This document shows positions 8,356 through 17,247 of a DNA stretch of 64,000 nucleotides, in pieces. Position numbers and translations under genes: made by a program. The stretch comes from Lysobacter sp. (GTDB lineage Bacteria > Pseudomonadota > Gammaproteobacteria > Xanthomonadales > Xanthomonadaceae). The notes below the pieces were generated by a model that was given only the letters and a program-made list of their open reading frames with translations, had not been told where the DNA came from and did no database searches. The stretch is from assembly GCA_019634715.1 (NCBI GenBank), contig JAHCAU010000006.1:1-64000 (forward strand). The letters run 5' to 3'. Positions within the stretch are counted from its first letter, which is position 1; the number at the start of each line of letters is the position of its first letter.

Positions 8356-9291
8356 TCACGCCCCGAACAGCAACGGGCAATCCACCGGCAGGTGCATGCG
8401 CAGCCGCGCGGGCTCGCAGGCAATCTCGAAGCGTGCCGCCTCCAGCGGCTCGCCGTCGAGGTTCAGCACGAGCGGCGCTTCCGCCACGATCCGCAAGCTC
8501 GCCAGGCGCGCGCGCACCGAAGCCTGGTCCAGCGCGGCCTCGCGGCCTTCGGCGAGCAGCGTGCCGAGGGTGGCGGCCATTTCGCCTTCCAGTGGCGGCA
8601 CAAGGGTCAGGTCGAGCAGGCCGTCGTCGATGCACGCATCCGGGCACAGCGGTTGCCCGCCGCCGGCCTGACGACCGTTGCCGATGCCCAGGGCGATGAA
8701 GTCGCCTTCCCAGACGAAGGCACCTCCTTCCGAACGCCCGCCCTCGAACCGCGCGCGCAGCGGTTCGATCCGTCCCAGGCTGAGCAGGCCCTGCAGCACG
8801 TAGGCCAGGCCGCCCAGCGCCTTCTTCAGTCCCGCGCCGGTGTCTCGGGTGATCGCGGTGCCGAAGCCGCCGCTGGCGAGATTGATGCAATGGCGGACCG
8901 CATCATCTGCTGCGATCCGCAGCAGATCGACCGGCACCGGCGGACGCCGGCACAACGCCAGCGCATCGGCGACGGCCTCCGGCACGCCTGCGGCGACCGC
9001 GAAATCGTTGGCGGTGCCCAGCGGCACCACCGCCAGCGCCGGCAGGACCTCGGCACTGCCTGGCATCGAGGCCAGCGCGGACGCGACCTCGCCCAGGGTG
9101 CCGTCGCCACCGGCCGCGACCAGCGTGGTGCCCCCCAGAGCGATGAGCTCCTCGACGCAGCGCGCGGCATCGCCGCTTTCCCAGGTCACCCGCACGTCCA
9201 CCGCGATGCCTTCGTCGCGCAGGTCCGCGACGGCCTGGCGCAGGGCCTCGTCCGCGACGGCCTTGCCGTTGAGGACAAGGCCGAGGTGCAT
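8356..9291 (-). CDS. Diacylglycerol kinase-family lipid kinase (YegS-like)
   Basis: A 311-residue cytoplasmic kinase of the DAGK/YegS/BmrU group, which phosphorylates a membrane lipid such as diacylglycerol or phosphatidylglycerol. N-terminal LGLVLNGKA and the nucleotide-binding [15 protein letters not shown] are diagnostic. [11 protein letters not shown] and the C-terminal beta-sandwich ([20 protein letters not shown]) follow. Start ATG 9291 lies 2 bases after the rpe stop, so the two genes form a tight operon. The exact lipid substrate is not readable from sequence. Confidence 0.88.
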   Translation of the reverse strand: MHLGLVLNGKAVADEALRQAVADLRDEGIAVDVRVTWESGDAARCVEELIALGGTTLVAAGGDGTLGEVASALASMPGSAEVLPALAVVPLGTANDFAVAAGVPEAVADALALCRRPPVPVDLLRIAADDAVRHCINLASGGFGTAITRDTGAGLKKALGGLAYVLQGLLSLGRIEPLRARFEGGRSEGGAFVWEGDFIALGIGNGRQAGGGQPLCPDACIDDGLLDLTLVPPLEGEMAATLGTLLAEGREAALDQASVRARLASLRIVAEAPLVLNLDGEPLEAARFEIACEPARLRMHLPVDCPLLFGA

Positions 9292-9293
9292 GC

Positions 9294-9989
9294 TCAGCGC
9301 ACCGCCGCCACGGCGGCCTTCATCGCCGAGACGATGGCCGGGTAGTCCGGCTGGCCGAAGATCGCCGAACCGGCGACGAAGGTGTCCGCGCCGGCCTTCG
9401 CGATCTCCGCGATGTTGTCGACCTTCACGCCGCCGTCGATTTCCAGGCGGATCGTCTTGCCGGTGCGCGCGGCCACCGCGTCGATGCGCTGGCGCACCAC
9501 GCGCAGCTTGTCCAGCGCGGAGGGAATGAAGCCTTGGCCGCCGAAACCGGGATTCACCGACATCAGCAGCACCAGGTCGAGTTCTTCCAGCACGTAGTCG
9601 AGCACCTCGACCGGCGTCGCCGGGTTGAGCACCAGGCCGGCCTGGCAGCCGCTGGCCTTGATCAGCTGGATCGTGCGATGCACGTGGCGGCTGGCCTCGG
9701 GATGGAAGCTGATCAGCGAGGCGCCGGCCTTCGCGAAGTCCGGAACGATGCGGTCCACCGGCTCCACCATCAGATGCACATCGATCGGCGCGCTGACGCC
9801 ATGCTTGCGCAACGCCTCGCAGACCAGCGGTCCGATGGTGAGGTTGGGCACGTAATGATTGTCCATCACGTCGAAATGCACCCAGTCCGCCCCCGCGGCG
9901 AGGACGTTGTCGACCTCCTCCCCGAGCCTGGCGAAATTGGCGGATAGGATGGACGGGGCGATGACGGTGGGTTGCATGGAGGATGACAT
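9294..9989 (-). CDS. rpe: Ribulose-phosphate 3-epimerase
   Basis: Interconverts ribulose 5-phosphate and xylulose 5-phosphate in the pentose phosphate pathway. The 231-residue TIM barrel shows the family markers in order: [16 protein letters not shown], the metal-binding [13 protein letters not shown] and [10 protein letters not shown], then [14 protein letters not shown] and EIDGGVK. Length is slightly above the usual 220-225. Start ATG 9989; an internal ATG five codons on is an alternative. It is followed with a 2-base gap by the lipid kinase. Confidence 0.96.
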   Translation of the reverse strand: MSSSMQPTVIAPSILSANFARLGEEVDNVLAAGADWVHFDVMDNHYVPNLTIGPLVCEALRKHGVSAPIDVHLMVEPVDRIVPDFAKAGASLISFHPEASRHVHRTIQLIKASGCQAGLVLNPATPVEVLDYVLEELDLVLLMSVNPGFGGQGFIPSALDKLRVVRQRIDAVAARTGKTIRLEIDGGVKVDNIAEIAKAGADTFVAGSAIFGQPDYPAIVSAMKAAVAAVR

Positions 9990-10108
9990 GGGAGCCCGCG
10001 GCAGCAGCGATGTGAGGAGGCGATTCTACAGGCCGCCCGCATCCGCCGGCCTGCCGCCACCGTAGGCATGGGTACCCGTGGAGCGCCACGACAACCGGAG
10101 CAGTCGCC

Positions 10109-10945
10109 ATGCGTACGACCCAGACCACGATCCTCGCCGTCCTGCTCGCTGCCGCCCTGCCGGCACAGGTCCTCGCCAACGACACCCCGTGGCGTGGCTT
10201 CCATGCCGGCGGCAGCCTCGGCGGCAGCGAGCCGCTGTCCAGCGATGGCGGCCGCATCCTGTTCGATACCAACCTCGACGGCCGATTCGGCGACACCGTC
10301 CGCACCGGGACCGGTGCCGATGCCTTTTCGCCCGGCTTCTGCGGTGGCGCCGCCTACGGCCGTACTCCAGCCAGCGGCTGCCGCGAGGACAGCGGCGGCG
10401 CCGAGACGAGCCTGCGCGTCGGCTACGACTGGCAATCCGGACGCTGGGTCTACGGCATCCTCGGCGAGTACACCGACCACGACGCCCGCGACAGCGTGGC
10501 CGCCTTCAGCACCACGCCGGCCCTCTACACGATGACCCGCGACCTGGAGCACTCCGTCGCCCTGCGCGGCCGCGTCGGCATGAGCTTCGGCGGCGAAGGC
10601 CAATGGCTGGGCTATGCCACCGCCGGTGCGGTGCGCGGCAGGATCTCCAACAGCTTCGTGACCAGCAATGCCGCGAACCGGTTCACGCCCACCGGCAGCA
10701 GCGACGCCAGCGGCTACCAGGCTGGCCTCGGCATCGAACGCCGCGTGCTGGGCAACCTGTCGATCGGCCTCGAATATCTCTACACCCGCCTGGACGACGG
10801 CGATGCCCGGGTGCGGGTCGAACGCGGCACCGCCCCGGCGACCAACCCCTTCCTGCTGGTCAACCCGGCCGGCACGAACTTCCGCCGCAGCGACGACGAT
10901 TTCAGCGTCGGCAGCCTGCGCCTGACCGCGAGCTGGCGGTTCTGA
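10109..10945 (+). CDS. Outer-membrane beta-barrel protein
   Basis: A 278-residue protein with a cleavable signal peptide (about residues 1-23, ending VLAND). Alternating-hydrophobicity strands then follow, ending in a C-terminal phenylalanine (LRLTASWRF), the outer-membrane assembly signal. Strand motifs such as [19 protein letters not shown] and [26 protein letters not shown] match the Omp25/OmpA-like surface barrels of alpha- and gammaproteobacteria. One [13 protein letters not shown] loop holds cysteines. RBS ccggag lies 8 bases before the ATG. Function beyond a small barrel (adhesion, porin) is not assignable. Confidence 0.8.
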   Translation: MRTTQTTILAVLLAAALPAQVLANDTPWRGFHAGGSLGGSEPLSSDGGRILFDTNLDGRFGDTVRTGTGADAFSPGFCGGAAYGRTPASGCREDSGGAETSLRVGYDWQSGRWVYGILGEYTDHDARDSVAAFSTTPALYTMTRDLEHSVALRGRVGMSFGGEGQWLGYATAGAVRGRISNSFVTSNAANRFTPTGSSDASGYQAGLGIERRVLGNLSIGLEYLYTRLDDGDARVRVERGTAPATNPFLLVNPAGTNFRRSDDDFSVGSLRLTASWRF

Positions 10946-10963
10946 TCTGCCGCGACTCGCGCA

Positions 10964-11296
10964 TCAGCCGCGTTTGCGCAGGGTCTTGATCCGGTCGTAG
11001 GCGGCGTTGATCTCGCTGGCCTTGTCCTCGGCCTGCCGCCTCAGTTCCTCGGCCACCCCGGCCAGCTTGTCGGGGTGGTACTGGCTGATCAGGCGGCGAT
11101 AGGCCTGGTCGACCTCGGCATCGGTGGCGTCTTCGGCCAGGCCGAGCACCCGATAGGGGGTATCGCGCTTGCTGCGGAACCAGTCGGCATCGAAGGCATG
11201 GCCCAGCAGCAGGCCCAGCACGGCGCCGGCGGGGTGCCGGAGCAGCAGCCAACCCGCGATGAAACCGAGGACTTTTCCGTACCAGCGATTGTTCAT
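10964..11296 (-). CDS. Membrane-anchored J-domain protein
   Basis: A 110-residue protein with an N-terminal hydrophobic segment (about 8-30, VLGFIAGWLLLRHPAGAV) and a C-terminal DnaJ domain. The domain begins TPYRVLGLAEDATDAEVDQAY and includes the HPD tripeptide (QYHPDKLAG). J domains stimulate Hsp70 ATPase. The layout resembles the J end of DjlA without its central TerB region. It converges on the outer-membrane protein gene with an 18-base gap. Confidence 0.88.
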   Translation of the reverse strand: MNNRWYGKVLGFIAGWLLLRHPAGAVLGLLLGHAFDADWFRSKRDTPYRVLGLAEDATDAEVDQAYRRLISQYHPDKLAGVAEELRRQAEDKASEINAAYDRIKTLRKRG

Positions 11297-11388
11297 TGCG
11301 GGAGTGTAGCGCGTGGGCCGGCGCCCGGCCGCAGGCTGGCGGGATTCCCTTACACTAGCTGGCCCGAACGCTTCCCCCAGGACTGCGC

Positions 11389-12318
11389 GTGGCGACCACC
11401 CTGCTTCAATCCGACCTTCCCGGCCTCACCCTGCGCCATCGCGGCAAGGTCCGCGACGTGTTCGACCTCCCGCCCGAACTGCTGCCGGCCGAGGCGCGCG
11501 AGCATGGCCCGCTGATGCTGATGGTCGCGACCGATCGCCTGAGCGCCTTCGACGTGGTGCTGCCCGACCCGATTCCCGGCAAGGGCGAGATGCTCTGCCA
11601 GATCAGCAATTTCTGGTTCGACAAGACCGCGCACATCCTGCGCAACCACCTGACCGGGATCGATGTCGCCCGCGTGCTGCCGGCCGGCGTCGACGCCGCC
11701 CTGTACGCGAAGCGCGCGGTGGTGACGAAGAAGCTCAAGCCGGTGCCGGTGGAGGCCATCGCCCGCGGCTACCTCATCGGCAGCGGCTGGAAGGACTACC
11801 AGCGCACCGGTCGTGTCAGCGGCATCACCCTGCCCGACGGCCTGCGCCAGGCCGAACAGCTGGCCGAACCGATCTTCACGCCCTCGACCAAGGCCGCCGT
11901 GGGCGACCACGACGAGAACATCGATTTCGACACGATGGTGAAGACCGTCGGCGCCGACCTGGCCGAGCAGGTACGCGACGCGACCCTGCGCATCTACCGC
12001 TACGCCGCCGACTACGCCGCCGAACGCGGCATCCTGCTGGCCGACACCAAGTTCGAATTCGGCACCGACGCCGACGGCCGCCTGTACGTGATGGACGAGA
12101 TGCTGACCCCGGACTCGTCGCGCTACTGGCCCGCCGACGAATACGAAATCGGAATCAGCCCGCCGAGCTACGACAAGCAGTTCGTGCGCGACTATCTCGA
12201 AACCCTCGACTGGAACAAGACCGCCCCCGGCCCGGCCCTGCCCGCCGACGTGATCGAACGCACCCGCGCCAAGTACGCCGAGGCATTGCAGCGGCTGGCG
12301 GGGATTTCGGTGGACTGA
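11389..12318 (+). CDS. purC: SAICAR synthetase PurC
   Basis: Phosphoribosylaminoimidazole-succinocarboxamide synthase: joins CAIR and aspartate with ATP in purine synthesis. The 309-residue protein is of the long, yeast-like form. Signatures are [15 protein letters not shown] (ATP-binding glycine loop), [47 protein letters not shown] and the binding segment [14 protein letters not shown]. The start is GTG at 11389. A tacact hexamer at 11351-11356 could be the -10 box of its promoter, but no good -35 is seen. Confidence 0.96.
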   Translation: MATTLLQSDLPGLTLRHRGKVRDVFDLPPELLPAEAREHGPLMLMVATDRLSAFDVVLPDPIPGKGEMLCQISNFWFDKTAHILRNHLTGIDVARVLPAGVDAALYAKRAVVTKKLKPVPVEAIARGYLIGSGWKDYQRTGRVSGITLPDGLRQAEQLAEPIFTPSTKAAVGDHDENIDFDTMVKTVGADLAEQVRDATLRIYRYAADYAAERGILLADTKFEFGTDADGRLYVMDEMLTPDSSRYWPADEYEIGISPPSYDKQFVRDYLETLDWNKTAPGPALPADVIERTRAKYAEALQRLAGISVD

Positions 12319-12375
12319 GGCGAGCCGAGGCATCGAGCGCAACGCCAGCAACCTTCGCAGCCAGGAGATGAGCGC

Positions 12376-12870
12376 ATGAACGCCACCGCCGATCCGCAAG
12401 CCTTCACCCGCCCCATCGACCGCTGGTTCGCGAGCTATTCCGCCGACCACCAGAACGCGACCAACCAGAAGATCCACTACCTCGCGGTGCCGCTGATCCT
12501 GTGGACGGTGACCGCGCTGCTGTGGTGCATCCCGGTGCCGGGCACGTTGTTCCAGGCCGGGTTCTGGTGCGCGCTGGCGATGTTCGCGGCGTGGAGTTTC
12601 TACTACCGCGCCTCGCGGCCGCTGGGCTTCGGCATGCTGGCGGTGTTCATCGCGATGGCATGGTTCAACCGCTGGCTGTACCTCACCATCGGCGGCACGA
12701 TGCTGTTGAAGGTCGCGATCGCCGTGTTCGTGATCGCCTGGATCGCGCAGTTCGTCGGCCACAAGATCGAAGGCAAGAAGCCGAGCTTCCTCACCGACCT
12801 GGTCTACCTGCTGATCGGCCCGGCCTGGGTGCTGGCCAAGGCCTTCCGCGCCGTCGGCCTGAAGTTCTGA
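12376..12870 (+). CDS. DUF962/Mpo1-like membrane protein
   Basis: A 164-residue inner-membrane protein of the DUF962 (yeast Mpo1/YGL010w-like) family. Family marks are IDRWFASYSADHQNATNQKIHY near the N-terminus, with the conserved HxxxxNxxxHY pattern, and FVGHKIEGKKPSFLTDLVYLLIGP near the end. Four hydrophobic helices lie between. Mpo1 in yeast is a dioxygenase for 2-hydroxy fatty acids; whether the bacterial relatives do the same is not established. RBS aggag precedes the ATG. Confidence 0.88.
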   Translation: MNATADPQAFTRPIDRWFASYSADHQNATNQKIHYLAVPLILWTVTALLWCIPVPGTLFQAGFWCALAMFAAWSFYYRASRPLGFGMLAVFIAMAWFNRWLYLTIGGTMLLKVAIAVFVIAWIAQFVGHKIEGKKPSFLTDLVYLLIGPAWVLAKAFRAVGLKF

Positions 12871-12889
12871 TGCCGGTCGTTCCAATGCC

Positions 12890-13804
12890 GTGCGGCAGGC
12901 CGACCGGCGGCAGCCGGTGAGCGACACCCGTTTCGGCGCGCGCGATTTCACGCTCGCGCTGGTCGTCTGCATCGTCTGGGCCGGCAACTTCCTGACCTCG
13001 GCGCACGCGCTGCAGGAGATCCCGCCATTCCTGTTCAGCGCGCTGCGGATGATCATCCTCGCGCTGCTGCTGGTCGCGTTCCTGAAACCGCCGCCGCGCG
13101 CGCAGTGGGCGCGGCTCGTCGCGGTCGCGCTGCTCAACGGTGCGCTGCATTTCGGCACCAGCCTGTGGGCGCTGCGCATGGCCGGCGACCTGTCCTCGCC
13201 GGCGATCGTGATGCAGAGCTACATCCCGATGTCGGTGCTGCTGGCCTGGGCGATCCTCGGCGAACGCTTCGCCTGGCGCACCAGCTCGGCGATCGCGCTG
13301 AGCTTCGCGGGCGTGCTGGTGCTCGGCTTCGACCCGCTGGTGCTGGATCATCCCGCATCGCTGGGCATGATGCTGTTCTCGGCCTTCCTGATCGCGCTGG
13401 GCACGGTGCTGATGCGCGGCCTCAGCGGCATCGACGGCGTCAGCCTGCAGGGCTGGACAGCGGTGATCGGCATCGTGCCGCTGCTGGCGATCAGCGCGGC
13501 GATCGAACCCGGCGGTTTCGCCGCGTTGCGCGACGCGCACTGGTCGAGCTGGGGTTCGGCCGTGTACTCGGCGGTGTTCGCCTCGCTGATCGGGCACACG
13601 CTGTTCTTCAGGCTCGTGCAGCGCCATCCGGTGGCGCAGGTGATGCCTTACCTGCTGCTCACGCCGGTGTTCGCGGTGGCGCTGGGCATCCTCGCCTGGG
13701 GCGACCGTCCCGGCGCGAACCTCTGGATCGGCGGCGCGATGGTCCTGGGCGGGGTGCTCGCGATCGCGCTGCGCGCGCGCAGCAAGGCCCTGCAGGCCGG
13801 CTGA
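12890..13804 (+). CDS. EamA/DMT-family transporter
   Basis: A roughly 300-residue inner-membrane protein with ten predicted helices in two EamA repeats: first from FTLALVVCIVWAGNFL, second from SLGMMLFSAFLIALGTVLM. Drug/metabolite transporters of this group export amino acids or other small metabolites; the substrate is unknown. The frame opens with GTG at 12890, 19 bases after the previous stop. A GTG at 12917 is an equally good start and gives the more typical N-terminus. C-terminal PVFAVALGILAWGDRPG is characteristic of the second repeat. Confidence 0.85.
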   Translation: MRQADRRQPVSDTRFGARDFTLALVVCIVWAGNFLTSAHALQEIPPFLFSALRMIILALLLVAFLKPPPRAQWARLVAVALLNGALHFGTSLWALRMAGDLSSPAIVMQSYIPMSVLLAWAILGERFAWRTSSAIALSFAGVLVLGFDPLVLDHPASLGMMLFSAFLIALGTVLMRGLSGIDGVSLQGWTAVIGIVPLLAISAAIEPGGFAALRDAHWSSWGSAVYSAVFASLIGHTLFFRLVQRHPVAQVMPYLLLTPVFAVALGILAWGDRPGANLWIGGAMVLGGVLAIALRARSKALQAG

Positions 13805-13957
13805 CGGCCAACTGCACGGCTCGCTCCAACGCGGGAACGCAGGCATGCAGGACATCCTGCACATGTCGCCGCGCGGCTGTCCGGTCCGGGAAAAGCTTCA
13901 CGTCAATCCGGGGTGAGGTCCGCGGCGCCAGGCCGGCGCCATCCCCCGGAGGACACC

Positions 13958-14767
13958 ATGCGCATCCTCGAACACAAGCTCTTCCGCTACAGCGCCATCG
14001 CAGCATGCTCGGTCATCGTCGCCAGCGGCTGTGTCCTCGACCGCAGCCCGATCCTGCCCGGGTGGGCGACGCTCGAACCGATGGAGTACTGCGCGGGCGA
14101 CACGCTGCGCGCGTCCTACGACCTGCTCCGCAGCGACACCTGCCCGGCTGGCGTGGATTGCTCGCCCTTCCTGCCGAACGTCACGATCAGCAGCGGTTCC
14201 GGCGAGTTCTCGCCGACGCCGTTCCGCGCCTACGCCGGCAACGTCGGCTTCACGCCGGCCGGCGATGCGTCCACGGTGACCTTCGACATCGATCGCGACA
14301 ACGTGCTGATTCCCACCGATCGCTTCGAAGGCGGGAACCGCGTCTTCCTGCAGCGCACGAACCTGCGCGACACCACCCTGACCGCGCGCCGCATCACCGG
14401 CGCCCGCGAAACCACGCACATGCACCCGGGCATGTGCTCGGGGGCGAGTCCGGTCAACGCGCCCGCGGAACTGCCCGGCCCGCCGCGCACCTCGGCGAAC
14501 CTGCGACTGACCGGACTGTGCAACGCCAATGGCGTGCCGGTGAACGTCACGCTCAGCGGCGGCGCTCCCGGCGTGGTGTATTCGCAGGACCTGATGCCCG
14601 GCGAGTGCATCGACACCGGCATGCCCGGCGTGCCGGCGGGCGTCGATGCATCACGGATGGTGGAGATCCGCCCGCTCATCGGGGATCCCTCCACGCGCTG
14701 CACCGCCACCGGACCGAACAATCCGCCGCCCACGCTGCGCACGCTGGCGCGCATGGCCTGCCGCTGA
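13958..14767 (+). CDS. Unknown lipoprotein, first of a tandem pair
   Basis: A 269-residue protein with a signal peptide and lipobox-like end (VIVASGC, cysteine 25), so probably lipid-anchored in the envelope. RBS ccggagg lies 6 bases before the ATG. The mature part is rich in proline, threonine and paired cysteines (YCAGDTLRASYD; SDTCPAGVDC; MCSGASPVNAPAELPGPP). It shares this architecture with the next gene: tyrosine-cysteine near the start, an ARRITG/RRIDG segment, then a cysteine-asparagine LCNAN/ICNSN motif. I do not recognise a known family. The pair lies in a short operon with a LolA-like protein. Confidence 0.7.
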   Translation: MRILEHKLFRYSAIAACSVIVASGCVLDRSPILPGWATLEPMEYCAGDTLRASYDLLRSDTCPAGVDCSPFLPNVTISSGSGEFSPTPFRAYAGNVGFTPAGDASTVTFDIDRDNVLIPTDRFEGGNRVFLQRTNLRDTTLTARRITGARETTHMHPGMCSGASPVNAPAELPGPPRTSANLRLTGLCNANGVPVNVTLSGGAPGVVYSQDLMPGECIDTGMPGVPAGVDASRMVEIRPLIGDPSTRCTATGPNNPPPTLRTLARMACR

Positions 14768-14818
14768 GCGCCGGTCGCGCGCCGCGACCTGCATCCACCC
14801 AGCCAAAGGAATGCCGTC

Positions 14819-15604
14819 ATGCCCCTGTTCCGAACTCCCGCGCGCGTCGTGTTGTCCGCGATCGCCGCAGGCGTCCTGCTCACCAACGGCTGCACGCTGC
14901 CGCATGCGGCGGTGACGTACGCGAAAGTCACGCCGGCGCAGTACTGCCCGGGCGACGCGGCCGTCGCCGAGTACGACACCATCGGCACGCAACCCTGCGT
15001 ATCGCACAGCGGCGTCGACTGTGCGACGGTCACGCCGACCGTGGTGATCGCCAGCGATTCGGCATCGCTGCCTGCGGGCAGCATCACCGCCTTCACCGGG
15101 TCTCGGATGTTCATGCCGACCGAAAACACGGTCGCGGTGACGTTCACCGCGACACCCGCCGACCTGATCTATCCCACCCGCGACAGCACCGGTCGCAACG
15201 TCTTCGCGCGACGCGACCTCCGGCCGATCACCCGCACCATCAGGCGCATCGACGGCGAACTCGCCGAAACCCTGAGTCACAACGGCATGTGCCTGGGCAA
15301 CAATGCGGTGCATGCGCCGGCGCCGTTGCCGGGCCTCCCGCAACGGTCCGCGCGCCTGGTCGCCGATCGGATCTGCAATTCGAACATGATCCCGGTCTTC
15401 GTGAGCATCACCGGCGCCCCGGGCGGACCGGGCGCCTCCGGCATGCTGTCGCCCGGCCAGTGTCTGCCGCTGGGCTTCCCCGCCAATGACGGCGTGGTCA
15501 GCGTGTCGCCGGCGGTGGCGATGCCCGGCCAGCAATGCGGCTCCACGCAGACCGGCGAACCGCCGACGACGCTGAACACGCAGGTGTTCCTGCGCTGCGG
15601 CTGA
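14819..15604 (+). CDS. Unknown lipoprotein, second of a tandem pair
   Basis: A 261-residue paralogue of the preceding gene, 51 bases downstream. Signal peptide with lipobox-like LLTNGC (cysteine 25). The mature part opens VTPAQYCPGDAAVAEYDTIG and repeats the PAPLPGLPQ and RICNSNMIPVFVSITGAPGG blocks seen in the neighbour. Six or more cysteines are conserved between the two, suggesting disulfides and a periplasmic or surface location. Function unknown. RBS aaagga lies 9 bases upstream. Confidence 0.7.
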   Translation: MPLFRTPARVVLSAIAAGVLLTNGCTLPHAAVTYAKVTPAQYCPGDAAVAEYDTIGTQPCVSHSGVDCATVTPTVVIASDSASLPAGSITAFTGSRMFMPTENTVAVTFTATPADLIYPTRDSTGRNVFARRDLRPITRTIRRIDGELAETLSHNGMCLGNNAVHAPAPLPGLPQRSARLVADRICNSNMIPVFVSITGAPGGPGASGMLSPGQCLPLGFPANDGVVSVSPAVAMPGQQCGSTQTGEPPTTLNTQVFLRCG

Positions 15605-15668
15605 TCGCCCGCCGCATCCCCTCTGCCATCCGCCCCCCTTTCGCACGCCAGCCCCCGGAGTGACGTCC

Positions 15669-16301
15669 ATGACCCGCATCCACGCCCTCTTCATCGCCGT
15701 GCTCGCGCTCGGCACCACGCTCGCGCCCGCTTCCGCCGTGCAGGCGCAATCCGCCACCGACTTCCTGTACTCGCTCGACAAGACCACCCAGAGCGGCGCG
15801 CTGGAAGTGCGCGTCGACCTCTATCCCGCGCCCGACAAGTACGGCAAGGTCGGCCAGCCGGAACGCTATCCCGCGAAACTGCTGTTCCAGCGCCCGGACC
15901 GCTTCCGCATGGTGATCAGTCCTGGCGAAAAGAACGAATACCGTGCGGTCGCCGAAGCCGGCATCGTGCGCTGGTTCGATCTGTCGACCGGCCTGTCCGG
16001 CAAGGACCGGACCGATGCGCTGGTCGATCCGCTGGCCGTGGCGCTGCTCGGCACCGCTGGCGAACTCGCGCGCTTCAGCAGCGCGAAGGACCTGCCGCTG
16101 GCCAAGGGCAGCAAGCTGCTCGGAGCAACGCTCACGCCGAAGGGCTGGGGCAGCGGCGTGGCCCAGGGGCTGGTCTGGCTTGATACCAACGGCAGGCCGG
16201 TGGGTTACGAATTCCGCCTCGCGGACGGACGACGCCTGTTCGTCGCCGTGCTGTCGTTCCAGCAGAACCCGCAACTGCCGCCGGACACGTGGACGCTCTG
16301 A
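15669..16301 (+). CDS. LolA-like periplasmic protein
   Basis: A 210-residue secreted protein with a signal peptide ending about residue 26 (SAVQAQ). The rest resembles the LolA/DUF2092 half-barrel that carries lipid or lipoproteins. It has FQRPDRFRMVISPGEKNEYRA, where LolA has its RPxxFRW segment, a hydrophobic helix (DPLAVALLGTAGEL) and the closing strands LVWLDTNGRPVGYEFRL. True LolA residues for lipoprotein transfer are not clear, so this is a relative rather than LolA itself. It follows the two lipoproteins in the same direction. A GTG at 15660 is a less likely start. Confidence 0.6.
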   Translation: MTRIHALFIAVLALGTTLAPASAVQAQSATDFLYSLDKTTQSGALEVRVDLYPAPDKYGKVGQPERYPAKLLFQRPDRFRMVISPGEKNEYRAVAEAGIVRWFDLSTGLSGKDRTDALVDPLAVALLGTAGELARFSSAKDLPLAKGSKLLGATLTPKGWGSGVAQGLVWLDTNGRPVGYEFRLADGRRLFVAVLSFQQNPQLPPDTWTL

Positions 16302-16310
16302 AGCAGCGGC

Positions 16311-17216
16311 TCAGTCGGGCGACGGGAACATCGCCGCGACCGGATGGAAGCCGCGCGGCGCGTAGCCGAAATCGCGCTGCGCGTCGGCCGCGTCGAACAC
16401 CAGGTCGCTGCGCATGCGCGCGACCGCCGCTTCGTTGAAATCGAGCGCGATGCCTGCGGCGTGCGCCAGCGCGAGCATCAGGTTGAACACCGGCGAGGGC
16501 ACTTCGTACAGGCGCGGCGGCGGCTCCAGCGCGGCGAGCACGCGCGCGACCATGTCGCGATACGACAGGGTCTCGCCGCCCGGCAAGGCGTAGGTCCGGC
16601 CGAATGCGACCTCGGCCTCGATGCAGCGGAACGCCGCATCGGCGAGGTCGTGCGCATGCACCGGCTGGCGCAGGCCGCGCGCGTCGCGCGGCAGGACGAT
16701 GCGGCCGAAACGCTGCGCGACCTGCGCGATGCGACTGAGGTTGCGGTCGCGCGCGCTGCCGTAGACCAGCGTCGGGCGCAGCACGGTGACTGCGGCGCCA
16801 CGCGCGGCGGCGGCCTCGAACAGGGTGCGCTCGGCCTCCCGCAGGCGCGCGACCAGTGCGCGCTCCTCGGCATCGGCCGAGCCGCGCTTGACCTCGATGC
16901 TGGTCGAGCCGAAAGCGATCACGCGCGGCGCATCGGCATCGCTGCGCGCGTACCACTGCGCGAACAGGTCCAGCGGGCCGCAGCTGAAGATCGCGTCGGC
17001 CTGCCGTGCCGAGGCATCGAAGCGAGACAACGCGCCCCCGGACATCGCGGCACCGGGCGGCTCACCGGACAGATCACCCGGCAACCAGACCAGTCCGGGC
17101 TGCTCGGCGCGCGGCGCACGCGACACGGCGTACACGCGCCATCCGTCGTCGCGCAGCCGGTCCAGCAGCGGCATGCCGATCTGCCCGCTGCCGCCGAACA
17201 CCAGCGCGGTCTTCAT
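16311..17216 (-). CDS. NAD(P)-dependent epimerase/dehydratase family protein
   Basis: A 301-residue extended-SDR-type protein with an N-terminal nucleotide-binding loop TALVFGGSGQIGMPLLDRL and a downstream RPTLVYGSARDRNLSR segment. The latter corresponds to the NmrA/SDR-atypical substrate side. The canonical catalytic YxxxK is not evident, so it belongs to the atypical group, which includes complex I assembly-type and isoflavone reductase-like proteins. Substrate unknown. It converges on the LolA-like gene with a 9-base gap and lies 31 bases after nhaA in the same direction. Confidence 0.8.
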   Translation of the reverse strand: MKTALVFGGSGQIGMPLLDRLRDDGWRVYAVSRAPRAEQPGLVWLPGDLSGEPPGAAMSGGALSRFDASARQADAIFSCGPLDLFAQWYARSDADAPRVIAFGSTSIEVKRGSADAEERALVARLREAERTLFEAAAARGAAVTVLRPTLVYGSARDRNLSRIAQVAQRFGRIVLPRDARGLRQPVHAHDLADAAFRCIEAEVAFGRTYALPGGETLSYRDMVARVLAALEPPPRLYEVPSPVFNLMLALAHAAGIALDFNEAAVARMRSDLVFDAADAQRDFGYAPRGFHPVAAMFPSPD

Positions 17217-17247
17217 CGCATGCGACCGCGCCGGTGCGGCGTCGGAC

